Below, in pieces: positions 40,701 to 52,860 of a DNA stretch of 64,000 bases. This DNA is from Bugula neritina. Taxonomy: Eukaryota; Bryozoa; Gymnolaemata; Cheilostomatida; Bugulidae. The notes beneath the pieces were generated by a model. That model saw nothing but the letters and a program-made list of their open reading frames with translations. It did not search any database and had not been told where the DNA came from. The translations under genes were made by a program, and so were the position numbers. The stretch is from the NCBI GenBank assembly GCA_964035545.1, contig OZ037765.1, positions 22,080,495 through 22,144,494 of the forward strand. Reading direction: 5' to 3'. Positions within the stretch are counted from its first letter, which is position 1; each line of letters starts with the position of its first letter.

Positions 40701-43700
40701 GCAACACAGTATCACACATCCATATATTTATACTGTAATATTGTGCTTGTATTGGAATATGATTTTGAGCTCTATCAAATAATTGCTTTTTTGGACATTT
40801 TTCTCTGGCACTTGAAGTCTGAAAATAAATTTTGGTTTGAAACAATAAACTCCCATTGTGTAAGCAGTGGCTGTTAGTTTAATATGATGGAGTATAGACT
40901 CGCAGTAACACTATTTGAATCTTTCACAGCTGTTGAAGAATATGACCCTACTAAACCTCTTGTGGCTCCAACAGCCCCGGCAAAGAGTCACACAGATATG
41001 GATGTTGACGAAGAGGAACCGTATGACCCCATAGTGTCTGCCTACAGTCTGGCAGATGCCGAGATGCTGAATGCGGAAGATGCTCCAGGTATGCTGTTAC
41101 CAACTAGCATTATACTACCTGCCTAGCCATGTATTACTACTGTGAACTATAATACTATACTACCTGCCTAGCCATGTATTACCACTGTGAACTATACTAC
41201 TATACTACCTGCCTAGCCATGTATTACCACTGTGAACTATACTACTATACTACCTGCCTAGCCATGTATTACTACTGTGAACTATAATACTATACTACCT
41301 GCCTAGCCATGTATTACCACTGTGAACTATACTACTATACTACCTGCCTAGCCATGTATTACCACTGTGAACTATACTACTATACTACCTGCCCAGCCAT
41401 ATATTACCACTGTGAACTATACTACTATACTACCTGCCTAGCCATGTATTACCACTGTGAACTATACTACTATACTACCTGCCTAGCCATGTATTACCAC
41501 TGTGAACTATACTACTATACTACCTGCCTATTCATATATTACTACGGTGAACTATAATACTATACTACCTGCCTAGCCATGTATTACCACTGTGAACTAT
41601 ACTACTATACTACCTGCCCAGCCATGTATTACTGCTGTGAACTATACTACTATACTACCTGCCTAGCCATGTATTACCACTGTGAACTATACTATTATAC
41701 TACCTGCCCAGCCATGTATTACCACTGTGAACTATAAAAGACCAGCGGTTTTTGGTCGAATCTTATTGCTTTGCGATTTTCCCGACCTTTTAAACTGATT
41801 AACAAACTTGGGGGCACGTGCTGTCACAATGTGATAGTTAATAGAATTTTAAGATTCATCTCACTACTTTTGAAGTTGCCAGTCTGCTGCTACATAATTT
41901 ATCCATCCAAGCAGATTTGACCAAAGTCATTGTTGAACTTTCAATGCCAGCTTATGTGCTTTGCGGTGTTTCAAAGCACTCAAGAAAAATTGTTACAATA
42001 AAAGTGACTAGTAAAATTCTTACATAACTTATATCTGCTCTTGGAATCTTGAACTTACTGCAGTGATGAAAAGTAATCTATTAAAATATGATGATCTTCA
42101 AATAACCAAAATTTGAGAGAATGGAAATATGGTATTTTAACATTTACATTTAGGCCAAATTATTTCTAAATTTTGTTTTCATTCAAATGCTCTTAGCAGT
42201 TTCTGTAAAAACAAAGCATGGTAAGTATGTGCTAATGCTTACATGAATAGGAAGTACTCGTATGTGCTTACACTTGCATGAATACTAGAAAAGTTAGCCA
42301 TTCAAGAATACTTTTTAATAGGATCTTCAGCTTATTCCAACATAATTAAAAACTATAACACTGAAATTGATTATAAAGAATGTTTTACGGTTTCTGAAGA
42401 GATACTGCTTGCATTTACTTGATGATTACCACATTATGACTTTCATATTCCTGTACAGGATATTAAACTTTTTTTGATAGATGCTTCAAATTGAGAAAGT
42501 GATGCGCTATTTGCTATGTGTATATATTTGCTGTACTGCATTGCTATCTAGGTGCTGCCCCATACTCTCCTGGGCAAGAAGATATGGACACTACAGAAAA
42601 GGTTGCAGACAACAAATCCAACAGCAAACTCAACTCCGAGCCTTATGATCCTGAAGATGAAGGAGGTTACGACCCCGCAGACCCAGTCATCTCTGTACCT
42701 TCTACTTCCAGTACTTCCAGTAAACACACATCTTCTCCATCTGCCCTGCCTGAGGTGAGTTTGTTGACGGGAATGGTTATCGGTTCACACAAAAAATAGG
42801 TTTTAAATGTGATGTTTCACCAACTTCAATATTTTTAATGAGCGGCTTTGCTTTGCTAACCAAGCAAGCTTCTAGAGTGAAATATTTTATAATTGAAATA
42901 TAATTTTGCCTCTTTGTGGTTCTTTTTGTTTACTTCTAACAAGCATGCTGGGGGTTTTGGTTACAAATGATCAGGATTTCACAGATCATTCATTTCTTGC
43001 ATCAGTTGCTGAAAATTAGTTGGCTATCTTATAAACTGAGAACAAATTTTGATGATGATTGATTCTACTTTGCTATTTTGCAATTGCCTGAATTTTTTTT
43101 AGGACTCTGAATTGACAGCTCAGCAGCTTGCTTTAAAGCGCCTCACCATGCAAGTGGAGTTACAGAGGTTGGAACTGGAAAAGAAGAAAGCTCTATTGGC
43201 TGCCCAGCCTCCCTTACCACCACCTTCTAACTCACCCACTCATCGAATTCTTGCTCAACCCCCTTCCCTCCCACCACCTCTTCCTAAGACATTTTCAGAT
43301 ATTGTGTCTGACAAAATTTCACCCGACTCTTCAATGGATTCAAAACTGTCAAGTTTCATGGATTCCTACCATAAAACAGTAGCAAAAAGGAGTGTAGTTT
43401 CTGTGATGTCTGCCCCACCACCCCCTCCTGACAGATCTCGTACAATGGAGCCAGACAGCTATGAATCAGCTGATCGACCTAAAATATCATTTCCACTTCA
43501 GGGTCACAAAAACAAACCTCAGGTTTTGCAGAAACCTCCTGAAGAAGAGGAACCAACTCGTAGACCATATTTACCACCTCCAACCCAGCACCATGGCTCA
43601 TTTGAATCTAGGCCCCATTTGCCGCCACCTCACAAGCCATTATTGCCACCACAACCTGCTCATTTACGATCACATGAGTTTGCAGAAGCACCTAGCAACA

Positions 43701-44014
43701 GACATCTCTCCCGTGGCCCTTACGATAATCCTCACAATGATCCCAGAGCATTTTCCCAATCTGACCGATCTTCGTACCCGCCTCCCCATAGAGAACATTC
43801 TCGGGAGTTCTATCGAGATGGTTATAACAGAGACCGAGGTTACGATGATAGGTCAAACTGGCAAGGAGATTATGATTATAGGGACAGCTGGACTGGAAAC
43901 AATTATGATGGACGTGACCGTTACCAAAGACCTCCACCTCGCCAAGGTGATGGCTATAGCCATCGGGGCAGGCATCATGGTTATAATGACGGCTATCATC
44001 GCAGGAACTATTAG
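31755..44014 (+). CDS. DIDO1: DIDO1 homologue (PHD, TFIIS-central, SPOC)
   Basis: Coding exons 31755-32597, 32716-32837, 32943-33351, 33447-33643, 33732-33829, 34103-34226, 34478-34599, 35088-35239, 35428-35526, 36041-36199, 36308-36512, 36642-36783, 37051-37210, 37457-37573, 37830-38027, 38474-38734, 38969-39304, 39554-39643, 39762-39957, 40241-40450, 40930-41088, 42552-42754, 43103-44014. They total 5,514 nt (1,837 residues), all phases consistent. Order: RG runs at residues 68-75 and 99-116; a Lys/Glu coiled coil; a PHD finger about 587-640 (WCVCRKPHDNRFMICCDRC, complete C4HC3); a CxxxxC zinc-like segment; a TFIIS central domain about 870-1000 (YKSKYRSIIFNVRDPKNKG); the DIDO signature HLFDINCKICTG; a SPOC domain about 1220-1360; acidic YDP repeats; a Pro-rich and Arg/Tyr/Gly-rich tail. 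The PHD and HLFDINCKICTG match DIDO1 better than PHF3. Family role: an H3K4me3 reader that engages the RNA polymerase II CTD in the nucleus. Confidence 0.95.
41111..41736. repeat. 45-bp minisatellite in a DIDO1 intron
   Basis: About 14 copies of a 45-bp unit containing CCTGCCTAGCCATGTATTAC and ACTGTGAACTATACTACTAT. It begins 23 bp after the donor of exon 40930-41088. Because 45 is divisible by three, one frame stays open for many units (a 15-residue Tyr/Cys/Thr repeat). Reading through from the exon meets a stop first, so it is intronic. Confidence 0.96.
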
Positions 44015-44469
44015 CACATTGCTTTACTCTGTACTATATTCCTATAATTGTTTCAAATGTTAGCAATTTTGTCAATATTGTAAAATATTCATGCATATTG
44101 TACAGACCAGATATTATTTTATCCTATATTGTTAGAAGAAATACTCTTCTATTTATTAATTTTTAAAACTTTTCATTTTTAGTAAAAAAGTGCATGTGGA
44201 TAAAATTTGGAAATAGACGCTAGGTTAAAAATATGTACTAAATATTTGAGAATGATTTTTGTACATATGAGAAAAAAGAAAGGAATATCACAGGATTTTT
44301 CAATACAATTTGTCGTGTTATAAAAAAGTTTTATCCAACAAAGCTATTGTAAAACTACAAGGCTGGCAGGCATGCAAAATACATCATAATACATACTTGA
44401 CTTATTGACTTGTTAGTCTGTATAAACTGCAGAAACAAAATGAAACCGCAACCTATTGGATAGGTGCAT
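44015..44469. other. Convergent 3' UTR interval between DIDO1 and POU2F
   Basis: Only 455 bp separate the two stop codons. On the minus strand an AATAAA lies at 44152-44157 and could end POU2F, giving a 3' UTR of about 310 bases. No canonical plus-strand AATAAA for DIDO1 is seen here, so its transcripts may overlap POU2F in antisense. Confidence 0.55.
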
Positions 44470-47400
44470 TTAGTTACAGTTTTGGTGGAAAATAAGAGGC
44501 TGAGTGAAGTTGTGTAAAGAAGCACCCTGAGGGCTCGCCATGGCCGCACTCAGACCAGCCTGAGATTCTGTGTCTTTGTTGAAACTTGCTATCACAGTTG
44601 CTGGGGGATTTTTTTGACCACCATTGACAGTAGTTTGCTCATTGCAACCATTAGCTTTAGCTAGTGAAACTTCATTTGATGTAGTTGGGTGAAACATGGC
44701 CCCTTGAACTACTACTGACTGCATAGGAATCATTTTAGGAAGTCTCTTCTCTCTTTGTCGTCTATTACAAAACCAAACTCTCACAACCTCTCGCTCTATA
44801 TTGTGTTCAACAGCTAATTTACTAAGTTCACTTGTATTAGGTTTAGTATTCGATTGAAAATACACCTCTAAGGCATCTTTAATATTGTCTTCTATAGTTG
44901 TTCGTTTCTTCCTTCGTTTGGAATCAGATGTAGAAGTTTCTGGCGGCATTGGACTACAAAAAGTGTTGGATATAAGGGAGATATGGCTTTGATTGTCTAT
45001 CCATCGTTGTAGTAGGGGTTTCAACTTCCGCATGTTCTGTGGGCTCAGATTGCAGGCTTCAAACCGAGAAATTGTTGTTTGACTGAAATCGTTAGGGTAG
45101 CATTTCCCAAGAGCCATTCCCACATCACCTTGTGTAAAACCTGAAAATATAAACTACTAGTTAGGTTCATGGCTCTCCCATTTCCATTACACATGTACAA
45201 CATAAACCAGCTCTGCCAAGTGACTAGATGGGCTCAAACTACCAGAGATCGTTTATCAATATGACAAATATAGGGGAAACTGTGAAGCTTTAGTGAGTCA
45301 CCTAAAAACTGGAACTTATATCTAAAAACCTAGCACTAACTCACCCATTTCAACCCTTTTTTGTTTGAAAAATTTTGCAAATCTTTGAAGCTCATCTAAA
45401 TCGACCATAGATTCATCTATCTACAAAAGAAAAACATTTTATTACATAAATAAAGCAAGAAAAATACAGCATAATAATAATTTTCAAGAGCATTGAAAAA
45501 AATGAATTTAAAGAGTTGGAGTAGAAAAACACCATGACAAATTTTTGTTTTGATAAAGTTCTGCCACAAACAGTAGTATTAATTTGATTTGGAAGTTGTG
45601 TTAAGACAAAGTAGTTCACTTGATTCTCTGGTTGATAAAAGCAAAACCATAGGTCCATATAACAACAGCCATATTACCATATTTTTATTTTACTAAACAA
45701 AACTTACCCCTGGGTGCAATTTGATGTACTGAATGGCTGGTTTGTTGGGAGTAGCAGGTGTTGGTGCCTTTGTTAATATTGAGGTAGGCTTATTGAGTGT
45801 CGTCTGGTACTGTGTCTGGGTGGTGACTGGAGGGGTAGATACCGTAGTTATAGGATGTAGGGCAGGTATTGTGATGGCAGAAGGGGTAGTGTATCCCTGC
45901 ATATCAAACAATTGTTATTAGTTGATAAAATTTGTTGCAAAAATTGTTATCCAAGACAATGATGAAACAGCTTCAAGAGAATTTTAGAGTCCAGTTATTG
46001 TAACGGAATGGTGCAGTGCGGCTGGTGTCACGGCTATATACATGTATTATCACATAAAGGAAATATTTACAAGGTACAATCTTTCATTAAAATAAAATAG
46101 TTGCCAGTAAATATCACTCGGCCAGTACAGTTATTGCAAAACCAAACATCGCTATTGGTAGCACTAAAAAGCAATTATGCTATGATATTGGCGAGTAAGA
46201 TCAATGTTAATAATGCCAAATCAGATGCATCACAAAACTTGAGCAAGAAGGAAAAATCAATTGCTTTAGGTTTAGGCAACAATAAGGAATAATATTTTAA
46301 ACTTTACTGCAATTTAATTGTCTAATCAAAATTAGGAAGCAGTTTACTGATCCACTTTCAAATTTCCTAAAAGGTCAAACCCTACTTTTTCCCGAAAAAT
46401 AACTTGTTTAAATGTTGATTGTTTCAGCCACCTGAAATTCCACTCTACTTCCTAATGGTTTCCATTTAAGCGATATCTATATGCCTTATATTAAGAGAAG
46501 GCAGTTAGTGAAAGCACTGCAAGTTGTTGCATTTCCTGTTTTTATACAAACCTGAGCAGGCGCAGGAACAATGAACTGAGGAGTTTGCACACTGGGACTG
46601 AAAGCGTTGAAGTACACATATGGATGAGAAGTAGCAGTGATTGGCATAGTGGTGGCAGCGGTAATTGGTTGGCCGAGTAACCGCTGTTGAAGTTGTTTCT
46701 GTATCTGCTGTACATCTTCTTCTGTTAGTTGAATAGTGGGGCAGCTAGCCTGAAGCGAGACAAGCTCTACTATTTATAAACCAGGTTCAGCAGATCAAAG
46801 TCAGCATATCATGTGGTGAAATTCGAATGATTGCAAGTGGTGTGCCAACATTGTGTGTGCATGGTGTGTTTAACTTAATAAAACATATTTCAGACTTGGC
46901 ATAGCAGGTGGTTTGAAATTGTAACCATCAAAATGTGAAAAACTGTGCCAGTGGCAGAAATACAGCTGCTTGGAAATTGGTAACACTACCAACTGAGCAT
47001 CACAACATATCAATTTATATTAGTCAATGAAAGCAAAATGCATAACAAAATTCAAGTAGCTTAAAAAATTGAGTAAACAGTATTTTATTACACTGAAAAA
47101 TTAACACTTGAAAATATAGACCTAAAAGAGATCAATAACGAAAATATAATTTTATTGACAGTTTCCATAATTCTAACTATACCAGAAAGAGCTGTTTGCA
47201 TTGCCAACATTCGTGAAAGTAGAGTGTATACTTGTAATATATATGAATATACTCAAAACCAATTTAAGCGTGTCTGAAGGGTAACCATCATTATATCAAT
47301 TATTAAATGCAATTAACGTAAAATGAGAGTGGGTAGTAGCTAACTATTGTACAGATTCAGCCTGAAACTGAAACTATGCTCAATTGTTGATTACTAATTG

Positions 47401-48649
47401 CTACTTCCACACCATCTCATATCTTACAATATATGCACTTACTACTCAGTGAATGTTCACAAGTGAGCTATAAGCCCACACTACTCACCAATGGTCCCTG
47501 GGTGGCTGGAACAAGCACTATATTACTCTCCGCAGTCAATCCATTAATGCTAGTGGGTCCAATAACTGATAAGGGTGTCAGAGAGTGCTGCTGCTGTAAC
47601 AGCTGCTGGGGATACTGTAATACCATGGAGTTTTGATCATACTGCAGCTCCTGTGAGCCGTCACCTGATGAAGTCAGCTGACTAGAGTCTGTGAAATGTT
47701 TGCTGCCGACACCAGACTTGGTTGTACAGTCAACGTCTGTAGGTCTGGGTATGATGGTGACGTGTGTAGCAGCAGTGTCAGCACCAACCGAAAGTAATAA
47801 AGGGGAAGATTCTGAGTTGTTATCTATACTATCCTCAGCCTCTTCTATAAACTCGGATACATCTGTAATCTATACCAAGGTAAGCGTGTCAGCTTCATGA
47901 CACACCAATTAGTAATCAGCAGCTTCTCTAGGAGGATTAGACACACACAGACAAGTGCATATATATGCCACATCAAATATAAAAAGAGAAAATTCTAGAA
48001 GTTATTTCAGAACAAGGAAGAAAACGGGTTCTTCTTCCATGCTATGCTGAATAAACCTGCACATTTGAGTCCACGGGAAATACAATCAGTATAAATTATT
48101 CGCACCTGTTTACTTGGTTCTCCATCAGACGGCACTGGTAGGTCGTAAATATTATGCTCTGAAGAAAAGTCTAATACTAAAAAATAACCCAAATGATAAA
48201 CATAGACTCAACTCAATTGCATAGCAAAAAGTATTAATATTGTTACAGTTATCAAATAGGCTGAAAGTTATCAAATAGGCTGAAAGTTATCAAATAGGCT
48301 GAAAGTTATCAAATAGGCTGAAAGTTACCAAATAGGCTGAAAGTTACCAAATAGGCTGAAAGTTATCAAATAGGCTGAAAGCTACCAAATAGGGAGGGGG
48401 GGGGGAATTAATTTTAGTAACATCAGAAACTTGAAATCACGGCTGTATTCTAATATAGCCATCAAGTGATGGCTATACTAGAATATAAGTGTACATTGAT
48501 CATTGAATTGCACGCATATGGTGGTAAAGGTGTATATAATAACTGCTAGTCTAGGAAAATGAGCTACTGATGGTAAAAGTATATACAATACCTGAATTGG
48601 ATGGAGAATGAAATGTTTCTGGGTGCAAGTCCAATGTGACGGAATTCAT
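44470..48649 (-). CDS. POU2F: POU class 2 (Oct-1-like) homeodomain transcription factor
   Basis: Coding exons in transcript order: 48592-48649, 48106-48176, 47489-47869, 46552-46749, 45708-45896, 45345-45420, 44470-45140. They total 1,644 nt (547 residues), all phases matching. The N-terminal half is Gln/Thr/Ser/Pro-rich, as in Oct factors (LQYPQQLLQQQ; EEDVQQIQKQLQQRLL; TPQFIVPAPAQ). The POU-specific domain spans about 306-374 (DLDELQRFAKFFKQKR, GFTQGDVGMALGK, NDFSQTTISRFEA, LKPLLQRWID). The homeodomain spans about 399-458 (KRRKKRTTIEDNIKDALE, VVRVWFCNRRQREKR) with the POU-typical Cys in helix 3. The POU-specific domain is closest to POU2; the homeodomain mixes POU2 and POU1 features. It would bind octamer-type DNA in the nucleus. 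ATG 48647-48649 is the first in-frame start and opens a short acidic exon. Confidence 0.92.
48248..48405. repeat. 19-bp minisatellite ending in a poly-G run
   Basis: Eight tandem copies, the last partial, of GTTATCAAATAGGCTGAAA with T/C variants, followed by GGGAGGGGGGGGGG. It lies in the first coding intron of POU2F. Confidence 0.95.
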
Positions 48650-50380
48650 GATGCTAACAATATGGTCAGTGGATCACACCAGTTGACTAACGCACATCTA
48701 TTGAGAATAAACAGACTATGACCGTATATTTCAGTTGGCATGATTGTAGAGTGTAACTATCTCAATCCACTAATAATCCCAACAAGTATACAATCCATAC
48801 GAATCAAATAGTAAACTAGTTCATTCACAGCATGCAATATGATACTAAGTTAATATTAGAACAAGTTTTTGTAGTACATATTCTACTTGAGTAATAATAC
48901 TCCATGATATTTGAATACAATGGCCGTCTAAAATTAGTAGACAAACCATAAACTTATTGATTCAATATTTACTAGAGGATATGAAGCACTCCTTACTCAA
49001 TGAATCATTGGGCTAAGGAATACTTACTTATTATTTTGTTGCAAACAAAAATTATGGGGATCATATTTGAATTGCTTTAGAGTTTAGACTGACCATTACT
49101 TTGTGCAAAACAAAAACTATGCAAAGAGGCGATATAGCTATATGTGACAGTCCTAAAAAAAACAGTAGGCAAGATGAGCAAACAAAAGGAGAAAATTAGT
49201 CATGCTCTGCAAATAAAAAAGCCCCAATAGAATTGATTGAAATACATATCAAAATGTAGAACTGGTGCCACAAGATAAGGCACTGTAATTGATATAGGAG
49301 AGGTATAACTCACAAATAGATAGAATGTATGATAAATTTGTATGTTTGGTAATGTATAGAAGCATAGAATAAAAAGCAAATAATGTAAGATACTATATTA
49401 AATTATAAAAATTTTAATATTGTAATATAATCATTAGAACTAAATAATATTTATGATAGCTAAGCTAAGAATGCTAAATTATATATTTAACATTTTTAAG
49501 TCCTTTACGGCAACATACATCTAATATTTTCTAGAAACTGTTTGCTCAACAGTTGACTGGTTTACATCCTTTTAGCTTTAGTTGAAAAGTTACTTAAACG
49601 ATTACAATCAATTAGTTTAAACTATCTTTCCTATATTTGAACACATTGGTTGACCAGCAGCATGTAAAGGCCAGGATCACTTTAATACATCCTTGACAGC
49701 CTCAAGAAGTGTGATCAACAAACAAAAGTTCTAGCTGACAAAAGGCTGCTAGCCCTTCGAATAAGCACAGTTTTTAGTATTACTGCAAATTACATTTAGT
49801 AGGTTGAATAATATTTATGTCTTATCAGCATTACATTACCAGTATGATTATCACAATAATTATGACATGCACGTAATCATACTCATGTTGATATTCACTT
49901 ACATTTACTTTTAGTCTTTAAACTTAACCTTGCATCACAGGTTGTATTATATGTAGACTTAGTTTTCGAGCTCATGATAAACAGAATAGTGTTGCCTATA
50001 GAAATAAGCCACTTGAGCATTTAAATGCAGATATGTTAAGTTTTGGGTCTATAATCTTTAGTGTGTCGTTTAAAGCAATATTGCTTTATTTTACTAACAT
50101 ACAATATTCCACTATCTGCTATAACCAGCATTATTTGAAAAAATCTGCAACTATTGTACATCAAACAAACGAAAAGTGATATCCTCACTAATGTCAATAA
50201 ACCCCCCATTCACCTTTAAATAGACACTTTTGCTACTCATAATATGCATAGCAATACTCACAGTTATATCATTGTAATAAATTTAGATTTTGAAACACTA
50301 AATTCAATGACATAGATATAAAATAATACATAGGCCTATTGCATTTTAGTATTATATTGTGTTATAACTATTTCAAATAA

Positions 50381-50591
50381 CTCACGCAAGTTTATAGTCA
50401 CTATCCCTGTGAGAAACCCCTGATAGAAAGGGTTTTTGTTAAAGCGGCCTAAGGACTTATTTAAATGAGGCACAGGAGCAATTATGACTGGATGCTCTTC
50501 CTAACATCACCAATGGCCTTTGTCAGGGCTCGAACCCATGACCTTCACGTTTACTAGGCAAACTCTCTAACCCCTAGACCACGGCTGCTCC
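50381..50591 (-). mobile_element. tRNA-derived SINE, copy 2
   Basis: Colinear with the copy at 5465-5681 over its length. The minus strand reads GTGGTCTAGGGGTTAGAGAG (box A-like), GGGTTCGAGCCC (box B-like, closer to consensus than copy 1), GTTAGGAAGAGCATCCAG and the same GCGTGAG tail. It is flanked by a perfect 13-bp target duplication CTATTTCAAATAA at 50368-50380 and 50592-50604. Confidence 0.87.
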
Positions 50592-51208
50592 CTATTTCAA
50601 ATAATTTAACATAATTACAAATACAATTATTATCATTGAAATGCATTAAATTTAATGTAGTTGATATTGATTAAATTTTTAAAAACACAAAGGTAGATCA
50701 AGAGCAGGTGAAGAAATCAACATACTTCGAAGGAAGCGGCTCTTAAAGTTAATTTTAAGTTTGACCATCAAGAACAAGCTATCACAGGCTAACAATTAGA
50801 AATAATTAAAGGAGCTCTGCATTAGCAACAGCAAAAGCAATATCTATAGCATACAAGTCTCCTTCTCTTTTGCGCATGAAATATAAGACCTTTATGGTGC
50901 AAATGAACTAAATATCATTGAAGAAATACAGACACGAGCAGTTCCAGCCAGAGACAACATCATAGAAGAGAAGTACATGAAGCAAAAAAAACAGGGCTGG
51001 TACTTTCTAGTAAAAGAAGAGCCCAAACGCTAAAAATAATTGAGAGCATAGCCAAGAAGGAAAAAAAATCATCCAGCACATTTTGTGACACATGATGATT
51101 TGATGATAATTTCAGGATAGTTTCACCCAAACTAGGACCCAGACACACACAGTTCCAGAGTCTGTTCACTGTCTGTTAGCAGTAGCCATACTCAATATGG
51201 TGATCAAT

Positions 51209-51588
51209 TGTGGGTTTGAAGAAGGAGAGGGAGAGAAGGCAATTCCAGGTGTAGAGTGTCTTCATTGGTATGTTTCCAAGAAAAGGTATAATAGTCTGTA
51301 TATGGGTAGTGTTCCCTCCAAGCTCCAGCAGTAGACTGAATCTATGCTGGTGAGCTCGTCCTTTTATACTCTAGAATTCAAAGCTGTCCCGATTCTAGAA
51401 CATTCCATCCTAATTCGGCAATTCTGACTTTCGAAAATGGGATTGGATTTAGATTTAGAAACCAGTGCGAATCCCTCCAAATCGAAGTGAACGTAGAAAA
51501 GTGAACAAAAAACTACGCCAAGAGCTTAACTATAATAAAAACGAAAATAAAATAGTTAAGACATGAAGAGATCCCCAAATCTACTACA
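51209..51588 (-). mobile_element. LTR-retrotransposon LTR-like remnant
   Basis: Read on the minus strand the segment starts TGTAGTAG and ends CCCACA, so TG...CA. It has a TATAAAAG box at about 51361-51368 followed by a CAG-rich presumed R/U5 stretch. The sequence just inside (ATTGATCACC) is weakly reminiscent of LTR-adjacent positions. A short decayed frame starting MATANRQ follows. No second LTR and no matching target duplication were found, so this is a tentative call. Confidence 0.35.
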
Positions 51589-52383
51589 ATATCACAAAAG
51601 CTACCTAGCATGAATAATAATATAGATATATATATATCGTTGGGTTTTTACATAAGCTGGGAAAGCTTTTCCCTAATACATGATAGCTTTTCACATATCA
51701 TCTCAGCTATATTATGCTTTTCCACTTTCATTATAGCTAATACACAACAGCTAATTTTTTTACTACTATAAAAACCCAGCAGTTTTTCACTTAACCAGAC
51801 TTGTATCTCCCACTTGTACTTGCAACTTATTACTCGTGAGAAACTTTTTTTGTACGCATTGCTATTTCTTTCAGTCTGCTATAAACTATAATAAATATTT
51901 ATCTCACACTAACTTAAAACACAACATATATTAAGAGTAATTTACAAACAATAATAATAATGATGATGATAATATTAATATATTAATAATATAACTTATA
52001 CCTATAGTGACTAAAGGTATAAGTTACACTTATAGTGAAATTAGCAGTAAAATTTAACTAATAAAATTATCATCGAACTAATTATTACCAAGTAGTAGTA
52101 TTAAGTTTAAATAATTATAATACTTTAACATATACTAATAGTTATGGTCTATAGATATACTATTACTATCACATTCACTACCAGTATAACTATGAGTATT
52201 ACTAGAATTGCAATCATAATTTAATTATAATGATTATGGGTTTACCACTTATGATTATCAATTTTACTATCAATATGAATAGCAAATGCAATTTCAATAT
52301 AATTAGTTCAACTTAATGATCATACTACAATCACTACAGTTACACTTACACTTAGTCAGTATGACTATGAGTATGAGGGGTGC

Positions 52384-52563
52384 AGGTCATTTCGTACACA
52401 AGTCGCTTCGTACTCACTTTTTAGGTCGTTTCGTACACATCAATATAAATTAACTAAAATACATATTTTACTGATATTTATTTATTGTTTGGGTTTAGGG
52501 TTAATTTATTATTCATTTTGTGTACAACAGTTGTGTACAAAATGACTTGTGTACGAAATGTCT
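52384..52563. mobile_element. Short inverted-repeat element (MITE-like), full copy
   Basis: The left end contains CATTTCGTACACAAGTC and the right end its exact reverse complement (17 bp core, about 30 bp with mismatches). A third internal copy of the motif (AGGTCGTTTCGTACACA) is at 52423. The total is about 180 bp with an AT-rich centre. A related inverted copy lies near 63107-63186. No coding capacity. Confidence 0.6.
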
Positions 52564-52569
52564 TATACT

Positions 52570-52860
52570 TATACTTATAGTGATTATAATAAGAATTAAA
52601 CTTAAAGTTAGTACTTAGAGTTACTGTTAGTGTTAGTCCTACCCAGTGGCAGTGACACTGACTGTGTCACTGTCACTACGACTGTGGCTACGTCTAACAG
52701 CTACAGTCACTCACTAACACTCAGTAACAGCAATACTAACAGCAACAGCAACGCCAACAATAGCACAGTGACGTGAGTGACACTGGCAGTGACACTGACA
52801 GTCTCAATTATATTTACAATACTAAGTTTAAGTTCGTACTGTCGCTGATAGATGTCATTA
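52570..52860. repeat. Degenerate AGTGACACTGAC-type repeats
   Basis: Low-complexity DNA built from short A(C/G)T and GTCACT/AGTGAC words on both strands (GTGACACTGACTGTGTCACT and similar). It is related in style to the satellite at 63486-63740 and to 29640-29740. Confidence 0.8.

Noticed and set aside
50520-50590. A true tRNA gene on the minus strand
   Set aside because: A and B box-like motifs are present but the cloverleaf is degenerate and continues into the SINE body with target duplications.
51639-51781. Possible MITE with TGGGTTTTTA inverted ends
   Set aside because: Only about 10 bp of inverted match and no convincing target duplication.
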